Shown: in pieces, positions 15,989 to 24,988 of the stretch
Numbering within the stretch: the stretch's first letter is position 1
How the letters are laid out: every line of letters starts with the position of its first letter
Source: JABAYQ01 sp042091225
Lineage (GTDB): Bacteria; Bacteroidota; Bacteroidia; Flavobacteriales; UBA7312
Direction of reading: 5' to 3'
DNA: 64,000 bases
Assembly: GCA_042091225.1 (NCBI GenBank)
Contig: JBELHW010000003.1
Location: forward strand, 15,030 to 79,029
Made by a program: the position numbers and the translations under genes
Notes under the pieces: model-generated
Told to the model about the DNA's origin: nothing
The model's database searches: none
What the model saw: only the letters and a program-made list of their open reading frames with translations

Positions 15989-16977
15989 TATTTTTTTATG
16001 AGGATATATTCAACTTTATTTGGAATAATTCTAACGTTTTCGACAAAATTAGATTTTTTACCTAAACTAACATTTAGATTATTAAAATCAGTATTAATAT
16101 CGCAGTAAGCAGTAAAATCTGAGCTTTTTACTAAATCATAGTTATCTAATGAAACCAGAAATTCTAGATCTACATTATCAGGGATAAATTTTACTGTATA
16201 TCCTGATGGAATATTTTTTGCTTTTAATTTTATATTCTTCCTTCCTTCTGTAAATTGCTCAACTCCAAACGACCAATTTATTAAATCATGAGAAAATGAT
16301 AGATCTGGAAAATTTATGGATTCTAGCTTCACTTCCCCTTTTTCATTAGAGTTAACGTTAGATAACTCTAAAACTTTTGTATTGATTTCGTTAATAACCT
16401 CAACAACAGCTTGAGGACCAGAAATAGTTACCGATTTAGGATTTAGAATAACCTCATCTTTCTGGCGATACATCTGTTCATAAGAAATATCAGAAATAAA
16501 TTTAACAGGAACTGTTCGTTCTGTTTTTTTATCTAAAAACAAATCTATTCTATTTGGCTGAATGTGCAACAATTGCATGTTGGTAGGTAGCATTTCTTGA
16601 ACTTCAGAAAGAGATTGCTTCCCTAGCCAAAAATAGTTCCATAATTTCCCTTTTTTTACAGGAATAAATCCAGAAACAGAAAGGTTAATTTTTGGCTTTA
16701 ACTTAAGGCGATGAGCCAAGATAGTAAAGCCGGGTGCGTTTACTTGTAATTGCAACTCTACTTGTTTGTTTTCGATTTGCAACATTTTCTCAGGAAAATC
16801 AATGAAATTTACATCGTACTTTATAGATGCCGTATAATCTTTTGACAACACTGTTAAAGTCCAAAATATAGTAGAAAGGACTATTAGAATTGTAAAAACA
16901 GGCAAATACTTTTTCTCGATTTTTAAAAAACCAAAGAATTTAATTAATAATAATTTTATACGATTTGCCATAGACAA
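15988..16977 (-). CDS. YbbR-like domain protein
   Basis: A 329-residue protein with one N-terminal membrane helix (about residues 23-43) and an extracytoplasmic part built of YbbR-type beta repeats, seen in segments such as RTVPVKF (about 153-159) and NPKSVTISGPQAVVEVI. In Firmicutes the YbbR protein CdaR regulates the diadenylate cyclase; in Bacteroidota the role is unknown and no cyclase is adjacent. The gene is separated from yajC by a hairpin terminator, so it may be transcribed from read-through or its own promoter, and is coupled to coaE by a one-base overlap. Confidence 0.82.
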   Translation of the reverse strand: MSMANRIKLLLIKFFGFLKIEKKYLPVFTILIVLSTIFWTLTVLSKDYTASIKYDVNFIDFPEKMLQIENKQVELQLQVNAPGFTILAHRLKLKPKINLSVSGFIPVKKGKLWNYFWLGKQSLSEVQEMLPTNMQLLHIQPNRIDLFLDKKTERTVPVKFISDISYEQMYRQKDEVILNPKSVTISGPQAVVEVINEINTKVLELSNVNSNEKGEVKLESINFPDLSFSHDLINWSFGVEQFTEGRKNIKLKAKNIPSGYTVKFIPDNVDLEFLVSLDNYDLVKSSDFTAYCDINTDFNNLNVSLGKKSNFVENVRIIPNKVEYILIKK

Positions 16978-16999
16978 AAAAAAACGGGCAAAAGCCCGT
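16976..16999 (-). terminator. Rho-independent terminator after yajC
   Basis: ACGGGC (16984-16989) and GCCCGT (16994-16999) form a six-base-pair stem with an AAAA loop. Read on the minus strand it is followed by eight T residues, so it would end the nusB-DUF1573-yajC transcript. Confidence 0.82.
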
Positions 17000-17012
17000 A
17001 TTAAAATTTATC

Positions 17013-17324
17013 TTATTTTGATTTTTCTTTGCTAGCTCCATTTGGAGTCAAAGCAGTTTTTTCAACCCAAATTTTTACTCCTTCAGAGATATCAATTTTA
17101 ACTTTTGTTTCACTTATTTCTGAAACTTTTCCGTGAATTCCTCCAGAGGTAATGATCTTATCTCCTTTAGCAATTGCTTCTCTAAACTTTCTTTCCTCTT
17201 TTTGTTTCTTAATTTGTGGTCTAATCATGAAAAACCAAAAAACAGCGAAAACAATTACAAAGAAAATTAATTGTTGATTTCCGCCTTGGGCTTGGTTGAT
17301 TGTAAAAAATATATTGTTCATCAT
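17013..17324 (-). CDS. yajC: Preprotein translocase subunit YajC
   Basis: A 103-residue protein with one membrane helix near residues 18-37 followed by the signature MIRPQIKKQKE (about 38-48) and the soluble part GDKIITSGGIHGKV (about 55-68). YajC associates with SecDF at the Sec translocon in the inner membrane. The DUF1573 stop overlaps its start by four bases. A terminator follows its stop codon within 15 bases. Confidence 0.94.
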   Translation of the reverse strand: MMNNIFFTINQAQGGNQQLIFFVIVFAVFWFFMIRPQIKKQKEERKFREAIAKGDKIITSGGIHGKVSEISETKVKIDISEGVKIWVEKTALTPNGASKEKSK

Positions 17325-17782
17325 AAGGATTGTATTTCTGCTTTAATTTTAATTACTTTTCTATTCGGGTTTGTATTAGCAGTTAAAGTAACTGCTTTAT
17401 TTTGAATACCTTTTCTACCGCTACTATTAAAAGAAACATCTATGTTACCTGTTTCTCCAGGAGCAATAGGATTTTTTGGCCAATTTGGCACAGTACAGCC
17501 ACATGACCCTTTTGCATTACTAATAATTAAAGGAGCATCTCCTGTATTAGTAAAAACAAAAGAATAAGAAACTTTTTCTCCATCTACTAAAAGACCAAAG
17601 TCATGCTCTTCTTCAACAAATGTAAATTGAGGAGTTCCTGAAACTGATGTAGAATTTTCAACGCTAGTTTTAGGAGTTTGCACTAGATCAGTTGAAAGCT
17701 TCTCATTTTCTACTTTTTTTGCCACGTCTTGACAAGAAATAAATGCAAAAATTGCGAAAATTGGTATAATTATATTTTTCAT
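17321..17782 (-). CDS. DUF1573 lipoprotein
   Basis: A 153-residue lipoprotein with a signal peptide ending FAFISC, the lipidated Cys at residue 17. The rest is a single immunoglobulin-like DUF1573 domain (about 50-150) with the family motif FTNTGDAPLIISNAKGSCGC and a late IAPGETGNIDVSFNS. The family is abundant in Bacteroidota and its role is unknown; it resembles the ASPM/HYDIN-type beta sandwich. It lies in an operon between nusB and yajC, four bases overlapping the latter, an order conserved in flavobacteria, which suggests an envelope role connected with secretion only by neighbourhood. Confidence 0.86.
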   Translation of the reverse strand: MKNIIIPIFAIFAFISCQDVAKKVENEKLSTDLVQTPKTSVENSTSVSGTPQFTFVEEEHDFGLLVDGEKVSYSFVFTNTGDAPLIISNAKGSCGCTVPNWPKNPIAPGETGNIDVSFNSSGRKGIQNKAVTLTANTNPNRKVIKIKAEIQSL

Positions 17783-17815
17783 AATGTTAAATAGTTAAGT
17801 AACAAATTTATAAAA

Positions 17816-18751
17816 TTATTCTATTAAACCTCTTCCTGTTTTCTTAATTGTGCCATCTTTAATCAATTCATTAACAAGATTGTCCAAAATACCATTCACG
17901 AACTTTTTACTTCTCTCCGTACTATAGTATTTTGCTAGGTCAATATATTCGTTCATACTCACTTTTACAGGAACGGTTGGCATTTCAATAAGTTCAGTAA
18001 GTGCCATTTGCATGAGTATTAAATCCATTTGAGCAACTCTCTCTATTTCCCAGTTATTTACTTTGACAGAAATAAGCTCTGAAAATCTATCCGAATTAGT
18101 GATTGCTTTTCTAAAAAGATTAATAGCAAATATTTCTTCTTCTTTATCTTTAAAAAGAGAAAGAAGACTTATGTTATCCTGATCAGAATCTTTTATGTTT
18201 TTGGTTATCATACTAGTGATAAAAGGTAAATCATCTTCCCAATAAATATTTAAGTCACGGAGATAATCTTGAAAAAGCTCTGCTTCTACCATTTGTTTAG
18301 AAAATATTTTTAAAATGAATTTTTTATCATCATTAAAATTTTGATCAGAAATTGACATGTAATAAATAAATTCATCAGACTTAGAAATTTCAAGAAAGAT
18401 ATTTTTAATCATGTCGCGATTATCTGAAAAAGATAATTTGAATTCAGAACCTAAAACCATTAATCGAGTATCCTCAACAAGTTTGGAAATAAACAGATTG
18501 TCTATAAACTTAGTATTTGGAGTTAAATCATTTTGAGTAGGAAGTTTTTTATGCTTTGAATTTTCAATATGATCATTAGCATAATCTCTAAGTTCTACGA
18601 TAAACAATAATAAAAGAATGTATAACTCATTTATCTTATCGAGAGATTTAAGAAAATCTTTTTCGAACCTTACAATATCTTTGTCGCTTGACTGACTCCA
18701 AGCATATAAGGCTTGTAAAACTTTAATCCTTAAATGTCTCCTATTTAACAT
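17816..18751 (-). CDS. nusB: Transcription antitermination factor NusB, long Bacteroidota form
   Basis: A 311-residue protein; E. coli NusB is about 139 residues. The recognisable NusB fold is in the C-terminal third (about 200-300), with WEIERVAQMDLILMQMAL and VSMNEYIDLAKYYS, and a short N-terminal match at LRIKVLQALYAWSQS. The central part is an insertion usual in Bacteroidota. NusB with NusE (S10) binds boxA RNA and promotes antitermination in rRNA operons. It stands three bases after the leucine dehydrogenase stop and precedes the DUF1573 gene by about 33 bases. Confidence 0.88.
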   Translation of the reverse strand: MLNRRHLRIKVLQALYAWSQSSDKDIVRFEKDFLKSLDKINELYILLLLFIVELRDYANDHIENSKHKKLPTQNDLTPNTKFIDNLFISKLVEDTRLMVLGSEFKLSFSDNRDMIKNIFLEISKSDEFIYYMSISDQNFNDDKKFILKIFSKQMVEAELFQDYLRDLNIYWEDDLPFITSMITKNIKDSDQDNISLLSLFKDKEEEIFAINLFRKAITNSDRFSELISVKVNNWEIERVAQMDLILMQMALTELIEMPTVPVKVSMNEYIDLAKYYSTERSKKFVNGILDNLVNELIKDGTIKKTGRGLIE

Positions 18752-18754
18752 TGG

Positions 18755-19843
18755 TTATTTCTTAGCACTATTAATTCTCTCTTGAGCAATAATTAAAGCC
18801 GCATTGTGAGTTGTAATTGATTCTTTTTCAGCTTTTTCAAAAATTTCTAGAGTTGTATCGTAGATTTTTTTAGTTTGATTTAATGCTAGTTCTCTATCAT
18901 AACCATTAAGTTCTGAATAAACATTTATTAAGCCGCCAGCATTAATTAAAAAATCAGGAGCATATAGAATGCCTAAGTCCTTTAAAATTTCAGCATGCTT
19001 TACTTCATCATCTAGCTGATTGTTTGCAGCACCTGCTATGATTTCACACTTCAATTTATAAATCGTATTGTCATTTAAGGTAGCACCTAGAGCACATGGT
19101 GAGTAAATATCCATTTCTGTTTCGTAAATGTTATCACTTCCAACAACCTTAGGATTAAAGAGTTCGCAAACTCTTTTAATATTATCTTTATTAATATCGT
19201 TTATGATTACATTTGCTCCCTCTTCTGTTAAATGTTTAACAACGTTTTCTCCTACGTGTCCTACCCCTTGAACAAGAACAGTGCTATTTTTTAAACTATC
19301 ACTTCCCCATTTATACTTTGCAGCAGCCTTCATTCCCATATAAACACCAAAGGCTGTAACTGGAGATGGATCTCCTCCCCCTCCCATTTCAATAGGAATA
19401 CCCGTAACAAAATTTGTTTCCATTTTTACAAAACGCATATCTTCAGTACTCATTCCTACATCCTCTGCAGTAATATATTTACCATTTAGACTATTAACAA
19501 AAACACCGAATCTTCTCATTAAGGCTTCATTTTTTTGTGTTTTTGCATCCCCTAAAATCACTGCCTTTCCACCCCCTAATTTAAGGCCAGTAATGGCAGC
19601 TTTAAAAGTCATACCCCTCGAAAGTCTTAATACATCTGTTACAGCATCCTTTTCTTGATTATAATCCCACATTCTAGTACCTCCTAAAGCAGGTCCTAAT
19701 GTGGTATCATGAATTGCTATTATAGCTTTTAATCCAGTTTTATTGTCTTGACAAAAAACTACTTGTTCGTGAGATGAACTAGTCATAACATCTAATAATT
19801 CAACTTGATCAGTTTTAGAATCTTTACTTTTTGTCTCAATCAT
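18755..19843 (-). CDS. ldh: Leucine / branched-chain amino acid dehydrogenase (Glu/Leu/Phe/Val family)
   Basis: A 362-residue NAD-dependent dehydrogenase. The catalytic lysines are Lys81 (MTFKAAITG) and Lys93 (GGGKAV); TAEDVGMS (about 120-127) and the Rossmann loop VQGVGHVGENV (about 192-202) follow. The enzyme reversibly deaminates leucine, valine or isoleucine to the 2-oxoacids with release of ammonia. The short form and the TAEDVG motif favour leucine dehydrogenase over glutamate dehydrogenase. It is the first gene of the minus-strand run that continues through nusB and yajC, with a three-base gap to nusB. Confidence 0.88.
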   Translation of the reverse strand: MIETKSKDSKTDQVELLDVMTSSSHEQVVFCQDNKTGLKAIIAIHDTTLGPALGGTRMWDYNQEKDAVTDVLRLSRGMTFKAAITGLKLGGGKAVILGDAKTQKNEALMRRFGVFVNSLNGKYITAEDVGMSTEDMRFVKMETNFVTGIPIEMGGGGDPSPVTAFGVYMGMKAAAKYKWGSDSLKNSTVLVQGVGHVGENVVKHLTEEGANVIINDINKDNIKRVCELFNPKVVGSDNIYETEMDIYSPCALGATLNDNTIYKLKCEIIAGAANNQLDDEVKHAEILKDLGILYAPDFLINAGGLINVYSELNGYDRELALNQTKKIYDTTLEIFEKAEKESITTHNAALIIAQERINSAKK

Positions 19844-19857
19844 ATTTCAAATAAATT

Positions 19858-19890
19858 TTGTAATATTAAATAGAAAGTTGATTAACTTTG
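19858..19890 (+). promoter_or_regulatory. Promoter for the ABC transporter gene
   Basis: TTG at 19858-19860, 22 bases, then TAACTTTG at 19883-19890, agreeing with the Bacteroidota promoter model. Transcription from about 19896 gives a leader of about 80 bases to the ATG at 19976. Confidence 0.6.
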
Positions 19891-19975
19891 ACCAAGAATA
19901 ATCAATATCTTTTTTGTTTTTTAGCGCTTGCGAATTTAAATTAATTATTTGTGCCCCACAAACCCGATTTTTCAA

Positions 19976-21736
19976 ATGAATGATTTAAAACATCTAATAA
20001 AATATTACATCAAATATCGCTTTAGATTTTTTGTTGGGGTATTTTTTGTAGTTGTATCAAATATATTCGCCTTATACCCAGCTAAATACACCAGAATGGC
20101 CTTTGACAGGGCAAAAGAAGCTATTAGCACTCAAAATCAACTCACAATTAATATTGATTACAATGAATTAACACAAACGTTAATTTATTTTGGAGTTATG
20201 ATAATTTTGTTTGCTCTACTTAAAGGTGTTTTCATGTTTTTCATGAGACAAACAATTATTGTAATGTCAAGAATGATAGAATTCGATTTAAAAAATGAAA
20301 TCTATAGCCATTATCAAAAACTTGATTTATCTTTTTATAAAAGAAATAATACGGGCGATTTAATGTCTAGAATAAGTGAAGATGTTTCAAGAGTTAGAAT
20401 GTTTTTAGGACCAGCAACCATGTATCCCATTAATATCATTTCTCTTTTTTCATTAATAGTTTACACGATGCTAAGTATTAATGTAAAACTAACATTATTT
20501 GTTTTAGCTCCTCTTCCAATAATGTCAATTAGCATCTTTTACATAAGTAAAGTTATTCATCAAAAGAGCGAACGAGTTCAAACTCAACTATCAAAACTTT
20601 CAACTTTTTCTCAAGAGACTTTCTCGGGAATAAGAATTATAAAATCGTTCACAAATGAGCAATCTAATTCAAAAGATTTTGAATCAGAAACAAAAAAATA
20701 TTTGAATGAAAACGTATCTCTAGCAAAAACTAATGCTTTATTTTTCCCTTTCATGTTGCTTCTTATAGGCATCAGTACTCTTCTTACAATATACATTGGA
20801 GGTAAAGAAGCAATAGCAGGTAATATTACGACCGGAAATATTGCAGAATTTATTATTTATGTTAATATGCTTACCTGGCCAATGGCTTCAATCGGCTGGG
20901 TAACATCTATTATTCAGAGAGCTGATGCTTCTCAGAAAAGAATTAATGAGTTTTTAAAAACCGAAACTCAAATAAAAAATTATAATAATTCAAAATCTGA
21001 AATCAAGGGAAATATATCCTTTGAAAATATTTCTTACACATATCAAGATACAGGAATTACAGCATTAAGTAATATTTCCTTTAATCTTGAGGAGGGAGAA
21101 ACTTTAGCTATAGTTGGAAAAACAGGGTCAGGCAAAAGTACAATTGCTCAATTAATTAACAGGTTAATTAGTCCTACAAAAGGAAAAATTCTTGTTGACT
21201 CAAAAGAAATAGAAACCTTAAACCTTTATGACTTGAGAAAAAATATTGGTTTTGTTCCTCAAGAATCTATCCTTTTTTCTGATTCTATCACTAATAATAT
21301 TGCATTCGGCTTGAAGCAGGGTATAGATAATAATCTAATTGAAAAAGCTGCCAAAAAAGCCAATATTCACGAAAACATCATAAACTTCCCTAAACAATAC
21401 GAAACTAAAGTTGGAGAAAGAGGTGTAACCTTATCTGGAGGTCAAAAACAACGAATATCAATAGCAAGAGCGTTAATAAAAGATCCCCAAATACTAATCT
21501 TTGATGATTGTTTATCTGCAGTAGACACAAAAACAGAAGACTCTATCCTGTCGACTATAAAATCAGAAAGTAAAAACAAAGCTTGTATTATTATTAGTCA
21601 TAGAATTTCAACTATTAAACATGCTGATAATATTATAGTTCTTGATAAAGGGCAAATTTGTGAACAAGGAACACACCAAGAGTTATTAGATGTCAAAGGA
21701 ACTTACTTTGAAATGACAAAACAACAAAGTGCATAA
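19976..21736 (+). CDS. ABC exporter, fused permease and ATPase (MsbA-like)
   Basis: A half-transporter of about 586 residues with six membrane helices in the first 310 residues and a C-terminal ATPase. Walker A is VGKTGSGKST, the signature is LSGGQKQR, Walker B is ILIFDDCLSA and the switch His is in IISHR. Homodimers of this type export lipids, peptides or drugs; MsbA-like proteins flip lipid A, but no substrate can be read here. The frame is open to a TTG at 19949, nine codons upstream; I chose the ATG at 19976 because it gives the usual short cytoplasmic start before the first helix. It stands alone, divergent from the leucine dehydrogenase operon. Confidence 0.88.
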   Translation: MNDLKHLIKYYIKYRFRFFVGVFFVVVSNIFALYPAKYTRMAFDRAKEAISTQNQLTINIDYNELTQTLIYFGVMIILFALLKGVFMFFMRQTIIVMSRMIEFDLKNEIYSHYQKLDLSFYKRNNTGDLMSRISEDVSRVRMFLGPATMYPINIISLFSLIVYTMLSINVKLTLFVLAPLPIMSISIFYISKVIHQKSERVQTQLSKLSTFSQETFSGIRIIKSFTNEQSNSKDFESETKKYLNENVSLAKTNALFFPFMLLLIGISTLLTIYIGGKEAIAGNITTGNIAEFIIYVNMLTWPMASIGWVTSIIQRADASQKRINEFLKTETQIKNYNNSKSEIKGNISFENISYTYQDTGITALSNISFNLEEGETLAIVGKTGSGKSTIAQLINRLISPTKGKILVDSKEIETLNLYDLRKNIGFVPQESILFSDSITNNIAFGLKQGIDNNLIEKAAKKANIHENIINFPKQYETKVGERGVTLSGGQKQRISIARALIKDPQILIFDDCLSAVDTKTEDSILSTIKSESKNKACIIISHRISTIKHADNIIVLDKGQICEQGTHQELLDVKGTYFEMTKQQSA

Positions 21737-21798
21737 CATTTCTTTCAAGATTAGAATTTATTAATTATTTTTGGATAAATAACAAAAGCTAACTAAAT

Positions 21799-22152
21799 AT
21801 GAAAGACCCAAGAGACCAAGAAGAAATTTACTCAAATCCAGTTCGAGCTGGTAAAAGAACTTACTTTTTTGATGTAAGAGCCACTAAATCAGACGATTAT
21901 TATCTCACAATTACCGAAAGTAAAAGAACGTTTGACGACAATGGTGTGCCTCACTACAAAAAGCACAAAATTTTTCTTTATAAGGAAGACTTTTTAAAAT
22001 TTAAAGACGCCCTTGGAGACGTTATCGACTTTATTATTAAAGAAAAAGGGCAAGAGGTGATTTCCAATAAAGAAATTAATAACCCAAAAAGTGAAATCGA
22101 ATCAACTTCAGACACAAACGACTTTACAGATATAAGTTTCGAGGATATTTAA
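21799..22152 (+). CDS. PUR-alpha-like nucleic-acid-binding protein (DUF3276)
   Basis: A 117-residue protein matching the single PUR repeat family DUF3276: the core RAGKRTYFFDVRATKSDDYY (about 17-36) and LTITESKR (about 37-44) is conserved, followed by KHKIFLYKEDFLKF. A Borrelia relative of this family folds as a PUR domain and binds DNA and RNA; in Bacteroidota the function is not established. The C-terminal 25 residues are acidic and Ser/Thr-rich. It lies 62 bases after the ABC exporter gene and ends one base from the convergent DoxX gene. Confidence 0.85.
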   Translation: MKDPRDQEEIYSNPVRAGKRTYFFDVRATKSDDYYLTITESKRTFDDNGVPHYKKHKIFLYKEDFLKFKDALGDVIDFIIKEKGQEVISNKEINNPKSEIESTSDTNDFTDISFEDI

Positions 22153-22153
22153 T

Positions 22154-22591
22154 TTACTTCATTAAGAAATAAATCATTAAAAGAGTAAGGATAAAGTAAT
22201 TTACTAAAGATCCTGCACCTGCATAATCCTTTGCAATCCTTTGACCTGTAAATAAACAAATTAAAGATATTGCCGATAAAACTGCACCAATCATTGCATA
22301 GTGTATTGTTTGACTTAACAGTATTGTGAATACACCAATTAAAGAAAAAAGTCCAGCACTTAATTCAAGAATTGTTACTGTAAACAACAATAGGTTTACA
22401 ATATTTTTAAAAATACTTTTCGAAAAATGACCAGTTAACCATTCAAGATTTCCTTTCCAGTCAAAGACTTTATCTAAGCCAGATTGTAAAAACAAAACTG
22501 CTAAAATTGAAGAGCCTAAAATTTGTATAACATTGATAGATGTTAAGTTGATAAACAAATTGAATTCGATCGATTTAATTAGTAAAAACAT
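22154..22591 (-). CDS. DoxX-family membrane protein
   Basis: A 145-residue protein with four membrane helices (about residues 20-42, 66-88, 91-112 and 124-143). FLQSGLDKVFDWKGNLEW in the first third and ELSAGLFSLIG resemble the DoxX/DoxD family. Members are small membrane proteins linked to quinone-dependent thiosulfate oxidation in archaea or to redox stress in actinobacteria; the role here is unknown. The gene converges with the PUR-like gene and is divergent from parA. Confidence 0.75.
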   Translation of the reverse strand: MFLLIKSIEFNLFINLTSINVIQILGSSILAVLFLQSGLDKVFDWKGNLEWLTGHFSKSIFKNIVNLLLFTVTILELSAGLFSLIGVFTILLSQTIHYAMIGAVLSAISLICLFTGQRIAKDYAGAGSLVNYFILTLLMIYFLMK

Positions 22592-22796
22592 ATAATTATT
22601 ATTTTTCTATTAACAATTTTGAGAAAATGTTAAAAAAAACAACATAATTTATTCTAGTAAAAAGACAATTTCTAGTATTTTTGATTGTGCTGTTTTATTT
22701 AAAATATCATTTGAAACAAACATACTAAAAAGCTTTTGATATGAAAAACGCTTATAATTTCGATAAATTAACGAATCTAAAATCCCATTAATTGCT

Positions 22797-23576
22797 ATGA
22801 GTAAAACAATCGTTATAGCTAATCAAAAAGGTGGTGTAGGAAAAACTACAACAGCAATTAACTTATCTGCTTGCCTAGGAGTTCTCGAGAAGAAAGTTTT
22901 GTTAATTGATGCTGACCCACAAGCAAATTCAACATCAGGAGTAGGTTTTGATCCTAGAAAAATAAAAGAAGGAATTTATGAATGTTTTATTAATGATATA
23001 GATGTTAATCAAGCAATAGTCAAAACACAAAGTCCCAATTTAGATTTACTACCAGCAAATATAGACCTAGTCGGGGCAGAACTCGAATTAATAAACAAAC
23101 CCAACAGAGAACATATATTACTCGCTATTGTAGATAGCATCAAAGAAAATTATGATTATATAATTATTGATTGCGCTCCTTCTTTAGGAATTGTAACAAC
23201 AAATGCTTTAACCGCAGCAAACTCAATTATTATTCCTATTCAATGTGAATATTTTGCTCTAGAGGGCTTAGGAAAATTATTAAATACAATTAAAATTGTA
23301 CAGTCAAGGTTAAATAAAAATCTTGAAATTGAAGGACTATTACTCACAATGTATGATACAAGATTAAGGCTATCTAATCAGGTTGTCGAAGAAGTTAAGA
23401 CCCACTTTCAAGAAATGGTCTTTAAAACAATTATTCAAAGAAACGTAAGATTAAGCGAAGCTCCTAGCTTTGGAGAAACTATTATTATGCATGATGCAAA
23501 TAGCAAAGGGGCAATTAATTATATTAACCTTGCTCAAGAGATTTTAACAAAAAACAATTTGATCGAAAAAAAGTAA
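22797..23576 (+). CDS. parA: Chromosome partitioning ATPase ParA/Soj
   Basis: A 259-residue ParA ATPase with the deviant Walker A NQKGGVGKTT at residues 9-18 (signature Lys11 and P-loop Lys16), Walker A' at DADPQAN and Walker B at IIIDCAPS. It has no N-terminal DNA-binding domain, so it is of the chromosomal Soj type. ParA forms ATP-dependent dimers on DNA that pull ParB-bound origins apart. parB follows after one base. The ATG at 22797 is preceded by a 200-base gap with a -7-like box and a 16-codon frame (see findings). Confidence 0.95.
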   Translation: MSKTIVIANQKGGVGKTTTAINLSACLGVLEKKVLLIDADPQANSTSGVGFDPRKIKEGIYECFINDIDVNQAIVKTQSPNLDLLPANIDLVGAELELINKPNREHILLAIVDSIKENYDYIIIDCAPSLGIVTTNALTAANSIIIPIQCEYFALEGLGKLLNTIKIVQSRLNKNLEIEGLLLTMYDTRLRLSNQVVEEVKTHFQEMVFKTIIQRNVRLSEAPSFGETIIMHDANSKGAINYINLAQEILTKNNLIEKK

Positions 23577-23577
23577 A

Positions 23578-24480
23578 ATGGCAGAAAAAAAACGAGCATT
23601 AGGAAAAGGGCTATCTGCACTATTAAAAAATCCGGAAACAGATATAACTTCAAATGAATCAAACAAAGATTTTATTAAAGTTGCAGGATCTATTTCAGAA
23701 ATTACGATGGACCAAATAGAGGTAAATCCATTTCAGCCTCGAATAGATTTTGATACCGAAGCTATACAAGAACTAGCCGCATCTATTTCTCAACTCGGCA
23801 TTATACAGCCTATTACAGTCCGAAAATTAGGATACGACAAATACCAGCTTATCTCAGGAGAAAGAAGGTTTAGAGCTAGTCAAATAGCAAAGCTAAATAC
23901 AATACCAGCTTTTGTTAGAATAGCAAACGATCAAGAAATGCTAGAAATGGCATTAGTAGAAAACATTCAAAGAGAACAGTTAAACCCTGTTGAAGTTGCT
24001 TTGAGTTACCAAAGATTATTAGAAGAATGTAAACTCACTCAAGATAAAATGAGTGTGAGAGTAGGTAAAAAAAGATCTACAATTACTAATTACCTTAGGC
24101 TTTTAAAACTACCAGCCGAAATTCTAGCCTCCTTAAAAAACAAAGAGTTAAGTATGGGACATGCCAGAGCATTAATAAACGTATCAGATGAAGAAACACA
24201 ACTAAATATTTTTAGAGACGCATTAGAAAACGGATTTTCAGTACGAGAAATCGAACAAATAGTTAAAGATTTTGCAAACGTTGGATATAAAAAAACAGCC
24301 TCTAAAACAAGAAACAAGTCTATACCTTCGTTTGAACATCAGAAAATAAGTAATGATTTAAAAAAAATCACAGGTAAGAACATCCAGTTAAAAGTCGCTA
24401 AATCAGGCAAAGGAAAATTAGAAATCTCTTTTAAAAACAATGATGAACTTTCAGAAATAATCAAATACTTTGGAATTTAA
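23578..24480 (+). CDS. parB: Chromosome partitioning protein ParB
   Basis: A 300-residue ParB. The N-terminal CTP-binding ParB/Srx domain shows QIEVNPFQPR (about 47-56), SGERRFRAS (about 93-101) and ENIQREQLNP (about 128-137). A helix-turn-helix follows at about 150-185, and a C-terminal dimerisation domain at about 250-300. ParB loads on parS sites near the origin and recruits SMC. I found no parS-like palindrome in this window, so the binding site is probably elsewhere. The gene is tightly packed between parA and the DUF5683 gene. Confidence 0.95.
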   Translation: MAEKKRALGKGLSALLKNPETDITSNESNKDFIKVAGSISEITMDQIEVNPFQPRIDFDTEAIQELAASISQLGIIQPITVRKLGYDKYQLISGERRFRASQIAKLNTIPAFVRIANDQEMLEMALVENIQREQLNPVEVALSYQRLLEECKLTQDKMSVRVGKKRSTITNYLRLLKLPAEILASLKNKELSMGHARALINVSDEETQLNIFRDALENGFSVREIEQIVKDFANVGYKKTASKTRNKSIPSFEHQKISNDLKKITGKNIQLKVAKSGKGKLEISFKNNDELSEIIKYFGI

Positions 24481-24987
24481 TTGAAAACAATTTTCACATA
24501 TTTATTTCTTTTTTTAGCCTCTTCACTAGCTGCTCAAAATGTAGTTAAAAAAACAAAATCAGCACATAAAGCTTCTGTTTTATCTGCTGTTATTCCTGGT
24601 GCCGGTCAAGTCTACAATAAAAAATATTGGAAAGTACCAATTGTATATGCAACAATGGGTACAGCATTATATTTCGCAAATGAAAATATGCAAAGCTTCA
24701 AAAAATATAAAAATGCTTTAGAAAACAGAAACAACGGACAAGAAGATTTATATCATAATGTTTCCGATTCTGAGATGTTAACAGTTATTGATTTTTATCA
24801 AAGAAATAGAGACATTTCTTATATTCTTACAGCTGTTGCATATATACTAAATATCGTTGATGCAAGTGTTGATGCACATCTATTCGATTTTAATATAAAC
24901 GAAAACCTAAGTGTAAGTACTCAAACAACAATTAATACAAACTTTAACAACATTCAACCAGTTCTTTCTTTTCAAATAAAACTCTAA
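24481..24987 (+). CDS. DUF5683 membrane protein
   Basis: A 168-residue protein starting with TTG immediately after the parB stop; this start is needed to retain a proper signal sequence ending SSLAAQ (about residues 1-19), since the next ATG lies well inside. The DUF5683 core KASVLSAVIPGAGQVYNKKY (about 30-49) is followed by a hydrophobic segment near 53-65 and a second near 113-128. The family is restricted to Bacteroidota, mostly between parB and dapB as here, and its function is unknown. Its place between ParB and peptidoglycan precursor synthesis hints only at a cell-cycle connection. Confidence 0.82.
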   Translation: MKTIFTYLFLFLASSLAAQNVVKKTKSAHKASVLSAVIPGAGQVYNKKYWKVPIVYATMGTALYFANENMQSFKKYKNALENRNNGQEDLYHNVSDSEMLTVIDFYQRNRDISYILTAVAYILNIVDASVDAHLFDFNINENLSVSTQTTINTNFNNIQPVLSFQIKL

Positions 24988-24988
24988 A

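Noticed and set aside
19949..19975. TTG start upstream of the ABC exporter ATG
   Set aside because: The added nine residues do not fit the family start, and the ATG at 19976 is in the usual place before the first helix.
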